Assembly: GCA_027487905.1 (NCBI GenBank)
Contig: JAIYCR010000033.1
Location: forward strand, 18,324-82,323
Direction of reading: 5' to 3'
DNA from: Rubrivivax sp.
GTDB taxonomy: Bacteria > Pseudomonadota > Gammaproteobacteria > Burkholderiales > Burkholderiaceae_C
DNA: 64,000 bases
Part shown: piece after piece, positions 42,864 through 51,488 of the stretch
Position numbering within the stretch: position 1 is the stretch's first letter
Layout: the number at the start of each line of letters is the position of its first letter
Program-made: the position numbers and the translations under genes
Notes under the pieces: model-generated
The model's input: the letters and a program-made list of their open reading frames with translations, nothing else
What the model was told of the DNA's origin: nothing
Database searches by the model: none

Positions 42864-43241
42864 TCAGTGCAGGGTCTTGGGCGAGCCGGACAGCATCTGG
42901 TCCAGATCGTCCAGCCAGGGCTCGGCCAGCGTGCGGATCTCCGCATCGTTGACCAGGATGCGCTGCATGATGCGCGACTTCAGCTGGGCCTCTTCCGGCG
43001 CCAGCGGCTGGCGGGCTGCGGTGCTCTTGAGCTGGGAGATCAACACCGCGCAGGCGCCTTCGAGCTTGACGACCTGGTCCCAGTGGCCGCGGCGGGCGGC
43101 CTCGAGCATGTCCGCGCTCGCACGCTCGATGGCCTCGTAGTAGTTGAGCAATTCGCCGCGGGAGGTCGGAGCGGCGCCCAGCGTCTCGGCGGCAACAGGC
43201 TGGAGCTCGGTGTTCACGGGCTTGGACGGCTTGATCGGCAT
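42864..43241 (-). CDS. fliT: FliT-like flagellar chaperone
   Basis: A 125-residue helical protein, with LLNYYEAIERASADMLEAAR, WDQVVKLEGACAVLISQLKS and IMQRILVNDAEIRTLAEPWL. FliT is the export chaperone of FliD and inhibits FlhDC in enterics. The position immediately behind fliS (8 bp) and the size and helix pattern support FliT more than strong sequence motifs do. Confidence 0.82.
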   Translation of the reverse strand: MPIKPSKPVNTELQPVAAETLGAAPTSRGELLNYYEAIERASADMLEAARRGHWDQVVKLEGACAVLISQLKSTAARQPLAPEEAQLKSRIMQRILVNDAEIRTLAEPWLDDLDQMLSGSPKTLH

Positions 43242-43249
43242 GGCAGGCC

Positions 43250-43684
43250 TCAGGCGTCGGAGCGAAGGGATTGAGCCGGGGCGATGGCCGACCAGGCCTC
43301 GCGCAGCGTGCCCACAAGGCGCAGGCATTCGGCCAGCGCAGCCGGGTCGTTGCGCAGGTTGGCCTGGGTGAGCCGAAGCGTCAGGTAGGCGTACAGGTCG
43401 CGCAGGTCCTGCGCCAGCGAGCCGCCCTCGCTGAGGTTCAGGCCCGGCTTCAGGCCCTCGTCGATGATGCGCACGGCGCGCCCGATGGCGCGGCCCTTCT
43501 CGCTCGTGTCGCCGCGCTGCAGGGCGCTGGAGGCATGCACGATGGCCTCGGCGAGCCCATCGAACAGCATGGACACCAGCCGGTGGGGTGTCGCATCCAC
43601 GAGGCCCGTCTCCAGCGAGACGGTGCGGTACATCTGGCCGAAGGCGGCTGCGCCTTTCTGGGGGCCGGGTCGGGTGCTGAACAT
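43250..43684 (-). CDS. fliS: Flagellin export chaperone FliS
   Basis: A 144-residue four-helix chaperone that binds flagellin C-termini before export. The conserved start FGQMYRTVSLETGLVDATPH and RLVSMLFDGLAEAIVHASSA, then DLRDLYAYLTLRLTQANL, are diagnostic. It is the first gene behind a clear sigma-28-type promoter. Confidence 0.96.
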   Translation of the reverse strand: MFSTRPGPQKGAAAFGQMYRTVSLETGLVDATPHRLVSMLFDGLAEAIVHASSALQRGDTSEKGRAIGRAVRIIDEGLKPGLNLSEGGSLAQDLRDLYAYLTLRLTQANLRNDPAALAECLRLVGTLREAWSAIAPAQSLRSDA

Positions 43685-43747
43685 GGGTCGTGAGGCCTTG
43701 TGCTGGACTGCCGGAGCAGGCGGTGGATGCGCTGCCGTGTCCCTTCT

Positions 43748-43774
43748 GTATCGGCCCCTGTGACAGGGACTTGA
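43748..43774 (-). promoter_or_regulatory. Sigma-28-type promoter of the fliS-fliT-brake operon
   Basis: Minus strand: TCAAGTCC, 11-nt spacer, GCCGATAC. It has the right spacing and 7 of 8 consensus bases in the -10. It starts transcription about 55 nt before fliS. Confidence 0.82.
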
Positions 43775-43805
43775 GCCGCCCGCAGGCCTCTTGCGGGCGG
43801 CTTTT
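43775..43805. terminator. Inverted repeat between fliD and fliS, possible terminator
   Basis: GCCGCCCGCA and TGCGGGCGGC form a perfect 10-bp stem with a 7-nt loop. The run of four T's lies on the plus-strand side, opposite to the direction of fliD transcription. It lies just after the fliD stop and immediately upstream of the fliS promoter -35, so it probably separates the two transcripts even though the T run is on the wrong side for fliD. Confidence 0.55.
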
Positions 43806-43811
43806 CCGGCT

Positions 43812-45257
43812 TCAGGACTGGCGGTTCGCGCTGAGCGCGGCCAGCTGCGCCGACATGAAGGCGTTCAGCCCGCTGAGCTTGCTCACCGCCGTGTCCATCG
43901 CGGTGTACTGGGCGATCAGCCGCTTCTCGGTGGCCTCCGCCTTGGCGGTCACCTTGTCCTGGTCGGCCCGGTTGTTGGCCAGGGCCTTCTGCAAGCCGCT
44001 GGTGCGGTTGGTGATGGCGCCGTCCGCGCCCAGCAGCACGTTGGCCAGGTCGGAGAAGCGCCGCACCAGCCCCGCGTTCTGCGGTTCGGCGGTGTTCATC
44101 GCCGAGAGCGCGGTGCGCAGTTCGCCCAGGCGGCCCAGCGCGCTGTCCAGCCGGGCGTTGTTCACCGACATGCTGCCGTCGCGCTGAAGCGTCAGGCCGA
44201 TGTCGGAGAGACGGCTGAAGGTGGCCGATGCGCCGCTGGGGGTGTTGATCAGCGCGCGCATGCGGCTGAGCAGCCCCACGGTGACGCTGTCGCCCTGCAG
44301 CGGGCCGCCGGTCTTGGTGCTGGGGTCGTAGCGGGTCATGTCCCCGATGGACTTGGCCAGCTCGCTGTAGGCGGTGGCAAAGCCGGTGATGGCCGTGCGG
44401 ATGGCGTCGGTGTCGCGGGTGACGCCCACGCTCACCGGCGCGGTGGTCACCCGGTTGAGGGTGAGGTTCAGGCCCTCGAGCACGCCGCTGAGCGAGTTGC
44501 CCGCCGAAGACACCTCGATGCCGTTGATGGTGGCCAGCGAGTTGGCGCCGGCCTGCATCAGCTGCATCTGGCCGGCCCCGGCGGCCGGGTCGTAGGCGAA
44601 GCGCGACAGGCCCAGAGCGTCGGTGCTCGAGCCGTCGCTGTCGGTGGCGCGCACGCGAAAGCCGGCGGTGGCGCCGGTTTCGCTGGAGCTGTAGGTCAGG
44701 CGAGCGCCGGTGCTGTCGGTGACGATGGACGCGGTGATGCCCGCGCCGGCCGAGTTGATGCGGTCGCGCATCGTGGCCAGGGTGTCGTCGGCCGTGATGA
44801 CGATGGACACCGGATTGCCGCCGGCCCGCGCGGTGAAGCTCGTGCCGCCGGCGCTCCAGCTGCCGATCTCGATGGTCAGGCTTCCGGTGCCCGGGGCGGC
44901 GCCGCTGCTGGGCAGCGCCGTGGGTGCGAGCACGCTTTGTGCGCTGGCCAGGCGCTGGACGCTCACCTGGTAGCTGCCCACCGGGGCGCCGTTGCTGGCC
45001 GTCACCGCCACCGAGGTGGCGTCCGAGCTGCTGGACTGCACCGAGTTCCACACCTGCGTGCCGGTGAGCGCCGAGGCCGCGTCCTGCAGCTTGGCGAACT
45101 GCGACTGGATGGTGCCCACCGACGACATCTGCGTCTGGATGGAGCGGGCGTTTTGTTGAAGCTGGGTGAGCGGCTTCTTCTCCAGCGCGACGAGCTGGGA
45201 CACGATGCCGTTGAGATCGACGCCGCTGCCGATGCCGAGCGATGAGATGGTGGCCAT
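43812..45257 (-). CDS. fliD: Flagellar filament cap protein FliD (HAP2)
   Basis: A 481-residue cap protein that folds flagellin at the filament tip. It starts ATISSLGIGSGVDLNGIVSQ, the typical FliD N-terminus, and ends with the coiled-coil segment TEKRLIAQYTAMDTAVSKL and GLNAFMSAQLAALSANRQS. The middle region is surface-exposed and variable. A strong sigma-28-type promoter lies 36 nt upstream. fliC genes lie immediately upstream on the same strand. Confidence 0.97.
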   Translation of the reverse strand: MATISSLGIGSGVDLNGIVSQLVALEKKPLTQLQQNARSIQTQMSSVGTIQSQFAKLQDAASALTGTQVWNSVQSSSSDATSVAVTASNGAPVGSYQVSVQRLASAQSVLAPTALPSSGAAPGTGSLTIEIGSWSAGGTSFTARAGGNPVSIVITADDTLATMRDRINSAGAGITASIVTDSTGARLTYSSSETGATAGFRVRATDSDGSSTDALGLSRFAYDPAAGAGQMQLMQAGANSLATINGIEVSSAGNSLSGVLEGLNLTLNRVTTAPVSVGVTRDTDAIRTAITGFATAYSELAKSIGDMTRYDPSTKTGGPLQGDSVTVGLLSRMRALINTPSGASATFSRLSDIGLTLQRDGSMSVNNARLDSALGRLGELRTALSAMNTAEPQNAGLVRRFSDLANVLLGADGAITNRTSGLQKALANNRADQDKVTAKAEATEKRLIAQYTAMDTAVSKLSGLNAFMSAQLAALSANRQS

Positions 45258-45292
45258 GGCGGGCCCTCCGGTCGGGAGATGAACGTGATCGG

Positions 45293-45319
45293 TTATCGGC
45301 CCTCGTTCGGAAGACTTGA
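45293..45319 (-). promoter_or_regulatory. Sigma-28-type promoter of fliD
   Basis: Minus strand: TCAAGTCT, 11-nt spacer, GCCGATAA. The -10 is a full consensus match and the -35 differs from TAAAGTTT mainly in the second base. It lies between the fliC stop and the fliD start. Confidence 0.87.
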
Positions 45320-45385
45320 GCGCTCAATGGAGGGCTGTGTCGCCCGCCGGGGCCTGCGGCCCCTCCCGGCCGGGGTGGGCAGCGC

Positions 45386-46240
45386 TCAGTTGCGCAGCAG
45401 CGACAGCACCTGCTGGGGCAGCTGGTTGGCCTGCGCCACCATGGCGTTGCCCGCCTGCTGCAGGATCTGCGCGCGCGACAGGTTGGCCGTCTCGGCCGCG
45501 TAGTCGGCGTCCATGATCCGCGCGCGCGCGGCGGCCTGGTTCTCGGTGGCGATCTGCAGGTTGCTGACGATGGCCTCGAAGCGGTTCTGGATGGCGCCGT
45601 AGGTGGCGCGCTGCGAGTTGACGACGTCGATGGCGCCGTCGATGTAGCCCAGCGCCGAGGTGGCCGTGCCGATGCTCGTGATGCTGGCCGCCGCGCCCGA
45701 CACGGCCGACACCAGCGCGGTGCCGCCGCCGGTGGTGCCCGTCCAGTTGAAGCCGGCCACGCTGATCTGGTCGATCGCCGCGTTGGTGCCAGCGCCGATC
45801 TGGTAGGTCTGTGCGGTGGTCGCGGTGAACACGTTCTGGCCGTTGAACTGCGTGCCGTTCAGCGTGCGCGACACCTCCTGGGCCAGCTGCTGGTATTCCT
45901 GGTCCAGGCTCACCCGGTCGTTGCCGCTGTTGGTGCCGTTGGCCGATTGCACGGCCAGTTCGCGCATGCGCTGCAGCATGTCGCTGACCTTGCCCAGCGC
46001 GCCTTCGGCCACCTGGGCGAGCGAGATGCCGTCGTTGGCATTGCGCATGGCCACGTTCATGCCGCGGATCTGCGTGTTCATCCGCTCGGCGATGGCAAGG
46101 CCGGCGGCATCGTCCTTGGCGCTGTTCACGCGCAGGCCCGAGGACAGGCGCTGCATGGACGTGGCCAGGGACGCCTGGCTGGTGGTGAGGTTGCGCTGCG
46201 CGTTCAGCGAGACCAGGTTGGTGTTGATGGTTTGCGGCAT
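45386..46240 (-). CDS. fliC: Flagellin, second tandem copy (fliD-proximal)
   Basis: A 284-residue filament protein. N-terminal D0/D1 ([40 protein letters not shown]) and C-terminal D1/D0 ([18 protein letters not shown] and [20 protein letters not shown]) are intact. The middle (about 150-205) is short and rich in Thr, Ser, Gly and Ala, so D2/D3 are reduced. This surface-exposed stretch is the likely acceptor for O-glycosylation. It is a close paralogue of the upstream copy, from which it is separated by a terminator. No clear consensus promoter was found; a degenerate TTAAGCCT-N11-GCTCACAC lies upstream of a leader hairpin. Confidence 0.97.
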   Translation of the reverse strand: MPQTINTNLVSLNAQRNLTTSQASLATSMQRLSSGLRVNSAKDDAAGLAIAERMNTQIRGMNVAMRNANDGISLAQVAEGALGKVSDMLQRMRELAVQSANGTNSGNDRVSLDQEYQQLAQEVSRTLNGTQFNGQNVFTATTAQTYQIGAGTNAAIDQISVAGFNWTGTTGGGTALVSAVSGAAASITSIGTATSALGYIDGAIDVVNSQRATYGAIQNRFEAIVSNLQIATENQAAARARIMDADYAAETANLSRAQILQQAGNAMVAQANQLPQQVLSLLRN

Positions 46241-46278
46241 CGAGGACTCCGGACGTGGATGGTCAGCGAACCGATCAC

Positions 46279-46297
46279 CTTCAGGACCCCCCTGAAG
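46279..46297 (-). other. Leader hairpin upstream of the fliD-proximal fliC
   Basis: CTTCAGG and CCTGAAG form a 7-bp stem with a 5-nt G-rich loop (minus strand), about 40 nt before the start codon. No T run follows, so it is not a standard terminator. It could stabilise the leader or control translation; no function is shown. Confidence 0.5.
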
Positions 46298-46344
46298 CTT
46301 CGATTCCCGTCAACGGAGTGTGAGCAAGGACGCCGCAGGCTTAA

Positions 46345-46395
46345 GCGAAGAAAAGCCACCGTCCGCAGCCCCATCTTCGGGCAACGGACGGTGGC
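46345..46395 (-). terminator. Rho-independent terminator of the first fliC
   Basis: On the minus strand GCCACCGTCCG pairs with CGGACGGTGGC in an 11-bp stem with a 19-nt loop, followed by TTTTCTT. It begins 23 nt after the stop of the upstream fliC (46418) and lies in the gap between the two flagellin genes. Confidence 0.88.
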
Positions 46396-46417
46396 GGTGG
46401 CCACCTTGGAGGGGGTG

Positions 46418-47269
46418 TCAGCGCAGCAGCGACAGCACCTGGCTGGGCAGCTGGTTGGCCTGCGCGACCATCGCGTTGCCGGCCTGCTGCAGGATCTGCG
46501 CGCGCGACAGGTTGGCGGTTTCCTCGGCGTAGTCCGCATCCATGATGCGGCTGCGCGCGGCGGACTGGTTCTCGGCGGAAATCTGCAGGTTGCTGACGAT
46601 GGCCTCGAAGCGGTTCTGCAGGGCACCGAAGGTGGCGCGCTGGGAATTCACCGTGTCCAGGGCGGCGTCGATGGCGGCCATCGCCGAAGTGGCGCCAGCG
46701 GCGGTGGAGATGGTCGCCGAGGTGCCGACGGCCGGGTTGATGGCCGTGCCGGCACCGGTGGTGCCGGTCATGTTGACACTCGCCACGGTGAGCGTGTCGT
46801 TGGCACTGGTGCCCGAGCCGATCTGGAAGGACGTGGCCGTGGTGACGGCCGAGGCCAGGATGGCCGTGCCGTTGAACTGGGTGCTCGACAGCGTGCGGGT
46901 CACTTCGGCGGCGAGCTGGCCGTACTCCTGGTTCAGGTTGGTGCGGTCGCCCTGGCTGTTGGTGCCGTTGGACGACTGCACCGCCAGTTCCCGCATGCGC
47001 TGCAGCATGTCACCGACCTTGCCGAGCGCGCCTTCGGCCGTCTGGGCCAGCGAGATGCCGTCGTTGGCATTGCGCATGGCCACGTTCATGCCGCTGATCT
47101 GCGAGCGCATCCGCTCGGCGATGGCCAGGCCGGCGGCATCGTCCTTGGCATTGTTGATCCGCAGGCCCGACGACAGGCGCTGCATGCTCTGCGCCAGGCT
47201 CGACTGCGACGTTGCCAGGCTGCGCTGGGCATTCATGGACACCAGGTTGGTGTTGATGGTTTGCGACAT
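46418..47269 (-). CDS. fliC: Flagellin, first tandem copy
   Basis: A 283-residue filament protein highly similar in its ends to the second copy ([20 protein letters not shown] at the start, ending [12 protein letters not shown]). The D0/D1 segments are complete, and the central 50-60 residues are Thr/Ala/Gly-rich with no large D2/D3 domain, giving a compact flagellin. Two sigma-28-like motifs lie about 150 and 290 bp upstream. The terminator at 46345-46395 ends most of its transcripts, so the second flagellin needs its own initiation or read-through. Confidence 0.97.
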   Translation of the reverse strand: MSQTINTNLVSMNAQRSLATSQSSLAQSMQRLSSGLRINNAKDDAAGLAIAERMRSQISGMNVAMRNANDGISLAQTAEGALGKVGDMLQRMRELAVQSSNGTNSQGDRTNLNQEYGQLAAEVTRTLSSTQFNGTAILASAVTTATSFQIGSGTSANDTLTVASVNMTGTTGAGTAINPAVGTSATISTAAGATSAMAAIDAALDTVNSQRATFGALQNRFEAIVSNLQISAENQSAARSRIMDADYAEETANLSRAQILQQAGNAMVAQANQLPSQVLSLLR

Positions 47270-47419
47270 TCAAGCGCTCCTAATAAGAGTAGATGACCAC
47301 GGACTGACTTTCGCCCGGACTGCTTCGGTGGTGGTCCTTCCGTGCCGCGTGGCATCGAATGGGGCCTGCCTCGGGGCTTTGGCTACCCCAGGGACTCGAA
47401 CGTCGAGTGCGTAGTTGGG

Positions 47420-47446
47420 TTTTCGTCGGGGCTGCCATCGCCTTTA
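47420..47446 (-). promoter_or_regulatory. Candidate sigma-28 promoter of fliC (proximal)
   Basis: Minus strand: TAAAGGCG, 11-nt spacer, GACGAAAA. The -35 has the TAAAG core of the enterobacterial consensus and the spacing is right, while the -10 matches 6 of 8. It gives a 5' leader of about 145 nt. Confidence 0.55.
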
Positions 47447-47557
47447 GGCTTTTTTTCAGGAAACCGTCGTGGGCTGTTGTTTCCGGCCTGGCTTCCTGGC
47501 GCGGGCAGCGTGCGGAACAAGGGGACCGCAGCAGCCTTCATCGGGCGACCGCCCTCC

Positions 47558-47584
47558 TTATCGGCCATCAGCATGCACACCTGA
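47558..47584 (-). promoter_or_regulatory. Candidate sigma-28 promoter of fliC (distal)
   Basis: Minus strand: TCAGGTGT, 11-nt spacer, GCCGATAA. The -10 is perfect, the -35 is 5 of 8. The leader would be about 285 nt. One of the two candidates probably serves fliC; sequence alone does not decide. Confidence 0.5.
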
Positions 47585-47628
47585 ACGCGGTGCGTGCCAC
47601 GCGCCCCTGCCCGCGACCCGGAGCTTCC

Positions 47629-49587
47629 ATGAACGCCACCTTGCCCCTCTCCAGCCTGGACCGCCGGCCCCGCCCCGCTGCCCCCACCGACCCGCTGCGG
47701 GCGCAGGCCGCCTTCGAGCGCGGTGCGCTGGCCCAGCGCGAGCGCCGCTTCGAAGCCGCGCGCGACGCCTTCCAGGAGGTCACCCGCCTGGCGCCGGACG
47801 ACGGGCTGGGCTGGATCAACCTGGCCTCGGCGCTCTTCAGGCTCGGCGCACTGGCCGACAGCGTGCAGGCGGCGCGGCGCGGCACCGAGCTGCTGCCGCA
47901 CCTGGCGCTGGGCTGGCTGATGCTGGCCGATGGCCTGCGTCTGCGGCACGACCAGGTCGGCGCGGCCGACGCCTATGCCCAGGCCGAGCGCTGCGGCCAC
48001 GAGGACACCGACGCCTATGTCAACCAGGGCGCGGTGCTCAATGTGCTGGGCCACCGCACCCGGGCGCTGGAGGTGCTGCTCAAGGCCTCGGCCATCCAGC
48101 CCCACCACCCCGCTGTGCACGGCATGCTGGCGATGGTGTTCCGCCAGATGAACCTGATGGCCGAGGCGGTGGAGTGCCTGAAGACGCTGCGCGCGCTGGT
48201 GCCCGGGCACCTGCAGGCGCTGTCCACCGAGTCCTTCGAGAAGCGCCACCTGTGCTTCTGGGACGACATCGAGGCGGACACCGCCACGCTGTCGGCCATG
48301 CTCGAGTCCGCCAGCGAGGAAGACTACCGCTCGACGACCTGCTTCTCCTATCTGTCCTTGCCGATGTCGCCGGCGCTGCAGTGCAAGGCCGCGCGCATGG
48401 ACTCGCGCATCAACGGCTGGGGCGTGCAGCCGCTGGCGCCGGTGGACCCGACCTCGCGGCGCGGCACGCCGCTTCGGGTGGGCTATGTGTCGGGCGACCT
48501 GCGCGAGCACCCGGTGGCCCAGTTGCTGGTCGAGGCGCTCGAGCAGCGCCGCCCGGCCGATGGCCAGGTGCTGCTCTACGACCACGGCGGCCCGTCCGAC
48601 GCCCCGGTGCGCCAGCGCCTGATGAAGGCGGCCGACGCCTTCGTGAGCCTGGACGGCCTGAGCGACCGCGAAGCCGCCGAGCGCATCCGCGCGGACGGCA
48701 TCGACGTGCTGGTGGATCTTCAAGGCCACACCAAGGGCCACCGCCTGGCCATCTTCTCCCATCGGGCCGCGCCGGTGCAGGCGAGCTACCTCGGCTTTCC
48801 GGCCACCAGCGGCGATCCGTCCATCGACTACCTGGTGGGCGACCCCATCGTGTCGCCGGTGGAGCTGGCCTCGCACTACACCGAGAAGATCGCGCAGCTG
48901 CCGCTGTGCTTCCAGCCCAATGGTCGCTGGCGGCCGCTGCCCGATCCGGCCTGGACGCGCGAGCAGGTGGGCCTGCCGAGCGATGCCTTCGTGATGTGCG
49001 CGTTCAACCACACCTACAAGATCCTGCCGCACGCCTTTGACGCCTGGTGCGAGCTGATGCACCGCGTGCCGCGCGCGGTGCTGTGGCTCAAGGAGATCAA
49101 CGGGCAGCTGCATGCCAACGTGCGGCGCGAGATCCGCTCGCGCGGCATCGACCCGTCGCGCGTTCACTTCGCCGGCTATGTGTCCTATGCCGACCACTTC
49201 TCGCGCCTGGCGCTGGCCGATGTGTTCGTCGACACCTGGCCCTACAACGCCCACACCACCGCCGGCGACGCACTGTGGGCCGGCGTTCCGGTGGTCACCG
49301 TCTTCGGCGACACCTACGCGTCGCGGGTGGCGGCCAGCGTGCTCAACGCGGCCGGCCTGGGCGAGCTCGCCTATGCCGACCCGGCCGACTACGTTCGATC
49401 GCTGGAGGTGCTGGCCACCGAGCCTGAAGTGCTGGCCAGCATCCGTGAGCACCTCAGGCTCAACCGAATGACGCTGCCGCTCTTCGACGGCGCCACGCGG
49501 GCAGCGGAGCTGGCGGCGCTCTTCCAGCGCATGAAGCAGCGCTGGCTCGATGGCCAGGCGCCCGATCACCTGCTGGCTGCGGGCTGA
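47629..49587 (+). CDS. TPR plus SPINDLY/O-GlcNAc transferase-like glycosyltransferase (GT41)
   Basis: A 652-residue protein with TPR helices in the first ~220 residues (for example RFEAARDAFQEVTRLAPDDG) and a two-lobe GT-B domain after about 280. The O-GlcNAc transferase signature is intact: VDLQGHTKGHRLAIFSHRAA with the conserved His (~366), then LGFPATSGDPSIDYLVGDP, FNHTYKILPHAFDAW (nucleotide-binding Lys, ~463) and DTWPYNAHTTAGDALWAGVP. Such enzymes transfer sugars to Ser/Thr. Its place between fliC and flhDC and its divergence from fliC suggest flagellin as the target; this is inferred from context. The start ATG follows a purine-rich site (GGAGCTTCC). Confidence 0.9.
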   Translation: MNATLPLSSLDRRPRPAAPTDPLRAQAAFERGALAQRERRFEAARDAFQEVTRLAPDDGLGWINLASALFRLGALADSVQAARRGTELLPHLALGWLMLADGLRLRHDQVGAADAYAQAERCGHEDTDAYVNQGAVLNVLGHRTRALEVLLKASAIQPHHPAVHGMLAMVFRQMNLMAEAVECLKTLRALVPGHLQALSTESFEKRHLCFWDDIEADTATLSAMLESASEEDYRSTTCFSYLSLPMSPALQCKAARMDSRINGWGVQPLAPVDPTSRRGTPLRVGYVSGDLREHPVAQLLVEALEQRRPADGQVLLYDHGGPSDAPVRQRLMKAADAFVSLDGLSDREAAERIRADGIDVLVDLQGHTKGHRLAIFSHRAAPVQASYLGFPATSGDPSIDYLVGDPIVSPVELASHYTEKIAQLPLCFQPNGRWRPLPDPAWTREQVGLPSDAFVMCAFNHTYKILPHAFDAWCELMHRVPRAVLWLKEINGQLHANVRREIRSRGIDPSRVHFAGYVSYADHFSRLALADVFVDTWPYNAHTTAGDALWAGVPVVTVFGDTYASRVAASVLNAAGLGELAYADPADYVRSLEVLATEPEVLASIREHLRLNRMTLPLFDGATRAAELAALFQRMKQRWLDGQAPDHLLAAG

Positions 49588-49653
49588 TCGAAGGCGCCGC
49601 CTCAGCGCGGCGCTCGCAACCGCCCGTGGCCCTGAAGGCCGCGGGCCTGCGCT

Positions 49654-51150
49654 TCAGATCGGGGCGTCGAGCACGGCGCGCCACATCGCCGCGTTGCAGC
49701 CGTCCTGCTGTCGAAGGTTCTGCACCAGGCTGAGGTCGGGGCTGCGGTTCTGCCGGAACTCGCCCAGCACGAAGCGGCGCTCGAGGAACACCGGGTGGTT
49801 TTCCTGGCGCAGCAGCCGGCGCAGCGTGAAGGGGTCGGCCGGTGCGAAGAAGGACGACCAGCTGCGTTCGGTCTCGCGGAACACTTCGCACTGCAGGCGC
49901 AGCCAGCGCGACAGTTCGGCCGGCTCGCGGCGCGGCTGCATCGCCAGCGCTTCGCCCTGGGGGCTCAGCCAGGGGCCGTCGCCGTCGGTGATGGCCTCCT
50001 CGCCCGGCCACTGCTGCAGCAGCCGCCCGCACAGCTCGGCGGCCTGCGCGCGCAGGCCGACCAGCGCATGGGCGTGGATGACGGTGGTGATGGCACCCAC
50101 GTCGCGGGTGTGAAGACCCAGCGTCCGGCTGGCCTCGAAGGCGGCGCGGGCGTCGCGCACCCGCTGGCTGGCGCCATCGGCGTCGGCGGGATAGGCCTGG
50201 GGGTCTGCCAGGCGGTGCAGCACCGCGGCCACCGCTTCGAGCGTCGGCAGCGCCTCGGCCGGCGGGGCCACGTTGTGGGCGTCGGCCGGGACGGCCAGCC
50301 CTTGCGCCGCCAGGCGGGCGGCGGTGTCGGGCTTCAGGCCGAAGAGGTTCAGCGCGTCCTGCGCGCCGTTGGGGTGCAGGCCCAGCGGAACCAGCACACC
50401 CAGGGCGGGCAGCAGCCGGTAGAGCGCATAGCCCCAGGCCTGCAGGCAGGCGCCGGCTTCACCGGCCTGGCCCTGCGAGTCCACTGCGAACTGCACCACC
50501 GGCGAGCCCTGCTGCAGCAGGTGCTGCGCGCCGCGCAGCACGCCGGCTTCGTCGCCTTGGACGTCGATCTTGATGAGGTCGATAGTCTGGCCCCGCAGGT
50601 TGCGGTCGACAAAGGCATCCAGCGGCGATGCGGCCACCGCTTCGGCATCCGCCCCCACGGCCGCGCCCGGGGCGACCAGCCGCTTGAGCTCGGCCTGCGC
50701 GGCGTTGGCCAGCCAGCGCGGGCCGGCCTCGTCGGCCAGGGCCACGCGGGCCAGCGACACCCGCTCGGCCAGGTGGTTCTCCACCACGCTGCGGGCCAGC
50801 AGCTCGAAGGCCTGCGCGGCGGGTTCGAAGGCGACGACCTGCACATCCGGCCGTGCCTGCGCCACCGACAGCGCATAGACGCCCAGGTGGGCGCCCACAT
50901 CCAGCATCCGGCCGCCCTGCGGCACGAGGCGGGGCAGGAAGGCGACCTCATCCTCGAACCAGCGGTGCTGCTCGAGCAGCACATAGGTGGTGATGCTGTC
51001 CAGCCGGGGCGCGACGTGAAGGCTCAGGCCCTGTTCGGTCTGCACGCGCCAGGACGCGACCGGGTCCGGCGGGGGCTGCTGCGCTGCGGCGCCGGCGGGG
51101 AGGGCGCTCGTGGTTTCAGCGCGGTCGGGGGCTTCCAGGGTGTCGTTCAT
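49654..51150 (-). CDS. FkbM-family methyltransferase with long C-terminal extension
   Basis: A 498-residue protein. A FkbM SAM-dependent methyltransferase domain occupies about 60-260, with MLDVGAHLGVYALSVAQARP (SAM motif I), VVAFEPAAQAFELLARSVVE and IDLIKIDVQGDEAGVLRGA. The remaining ~230 residues are helical and match nothing I recognise; they may be a substrate or partner domain. FkbM enzymes O-methylate sugars or other hydroxyls. The gene is convergent with the transferase and reads toward it from the flhD side. Together they suggest methylation of the flagellin glycan. Confidence 0.85.
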   Translation of the reverse strand: MNDTLEAPDRAETTSALPAGAAAQQPPPDPVASWRVQTEQGLSLHVAPRLDSITTYVLLEQHRWFEDEVAFLPRLVPQGGRMLDVGAHLGVYALSVAQARPDVQVVAFEPAAQAFELLARSVVENHLAERVSLARVALADEAGPRWLANAAQAELKRLVAPGAAVGADAEAVAASPLDAFVDRNLRGQTIDLIKIDVQGDEAGVLRGAQHLLQQGSPVVQFAVDSQGQAGEAGACLQAWGYALYRLLPALGVLVPLGLHPNGAQDALNLFGLKPDTAARLAAQGLAVPADAHNVAPPAEALPTLEAVAAVLHRLADPQAYPADADGASQRVRDARAAFEASRTLGLHTRDVGAITTVIHAHALVGLRAQAAELCGRLLQQWPGEEAITDGDGPWLSPQGEALAMQPRREPAELSRWLRLQCEVFRETERSWSSFFAPADPFTLRRLLRQENHPVFLERRFVLGEFRQNRSPDLSLVQNLRQQDGCNAAMWRAVLDAPI

Positions 51151-51488
51151 GGCGGTCCTTCGTCAGGGTCGCCCACCTTAAGGGCGTGCACTGAGGGGCC
51201 ATGCGCGAAAGAGCGGCACGCACACCGCCTACTTGGTGCGCCAGGCGGCGATCGGGGCTTGGGGCCTGACACCGTGTCGGAAAAAACCTGACACGCGGCG
51301 CGGAAGAACGGGGACTCAAGCCGCAGAGATGGACTGATGGGGCATCCCAGTTCCGGTGACCAGAATTCGTTCCACGTTGCAGCGATTGGCAACCAGAGGC
51401 AACGCGGCAGCAGACCCACCCGAACGCACCGCGAAGCCCGAAACGACCACCGCACCGACACCCGAACCGAACCGCGAAGAGGCCCACG
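51151..51488. other. Intergenic region between the fkbM-type gene and flhD
   Basis: About 340 bp containing the divergent promoters of the methyltransferase gene and of the flhDC master operon. It carries a 30-bp repeat/hairpin block (51265-51294, separate entry). The flhD leader (about 51355-51488) is long and lower in structure, with purine-rich GAAGAGG before the ATG. No standard -10/-35 pair or operator consensus was identified. Confidence 0.55.
51265..51294. repeat. Direct repeat CCTGACAC with hairpin potential upstream of flhD
   Basis: CCTGACAC occurs at 51265-51272 and 51287-51294, with GTGTCGG and an A6 run between. GTGTC can pair with either GACAC, so two alternative hairpins are possible. 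The A6/T6 run is next to it on either strand. It could be a factor-binding site or part of a terminator for an upstream transcript. Confidence 0.55.

Larger units (their letters stand above)
47270..47628. other. Divergent regulatory region between fliC and the SPINDLY-type transferase
   Basis: About 360 bp without a gene. It carries two sigma-28-like motifs pointing to fliC (47420-47446 and 47558-47584), a seven-T run near 47450 and an AGGAG-like site before fliC. No promoter consensus for the rightward transferase gene was recognised. Confidence 0.6.

Noticed and set aside
46320..46347. TTAAGCCT-N11-GCTCACAC as promoter of the second fliC
   Set aside because: The -10 matches only 4 of 8 positions, so it is mentioned in the gene entry but not called as a feature.
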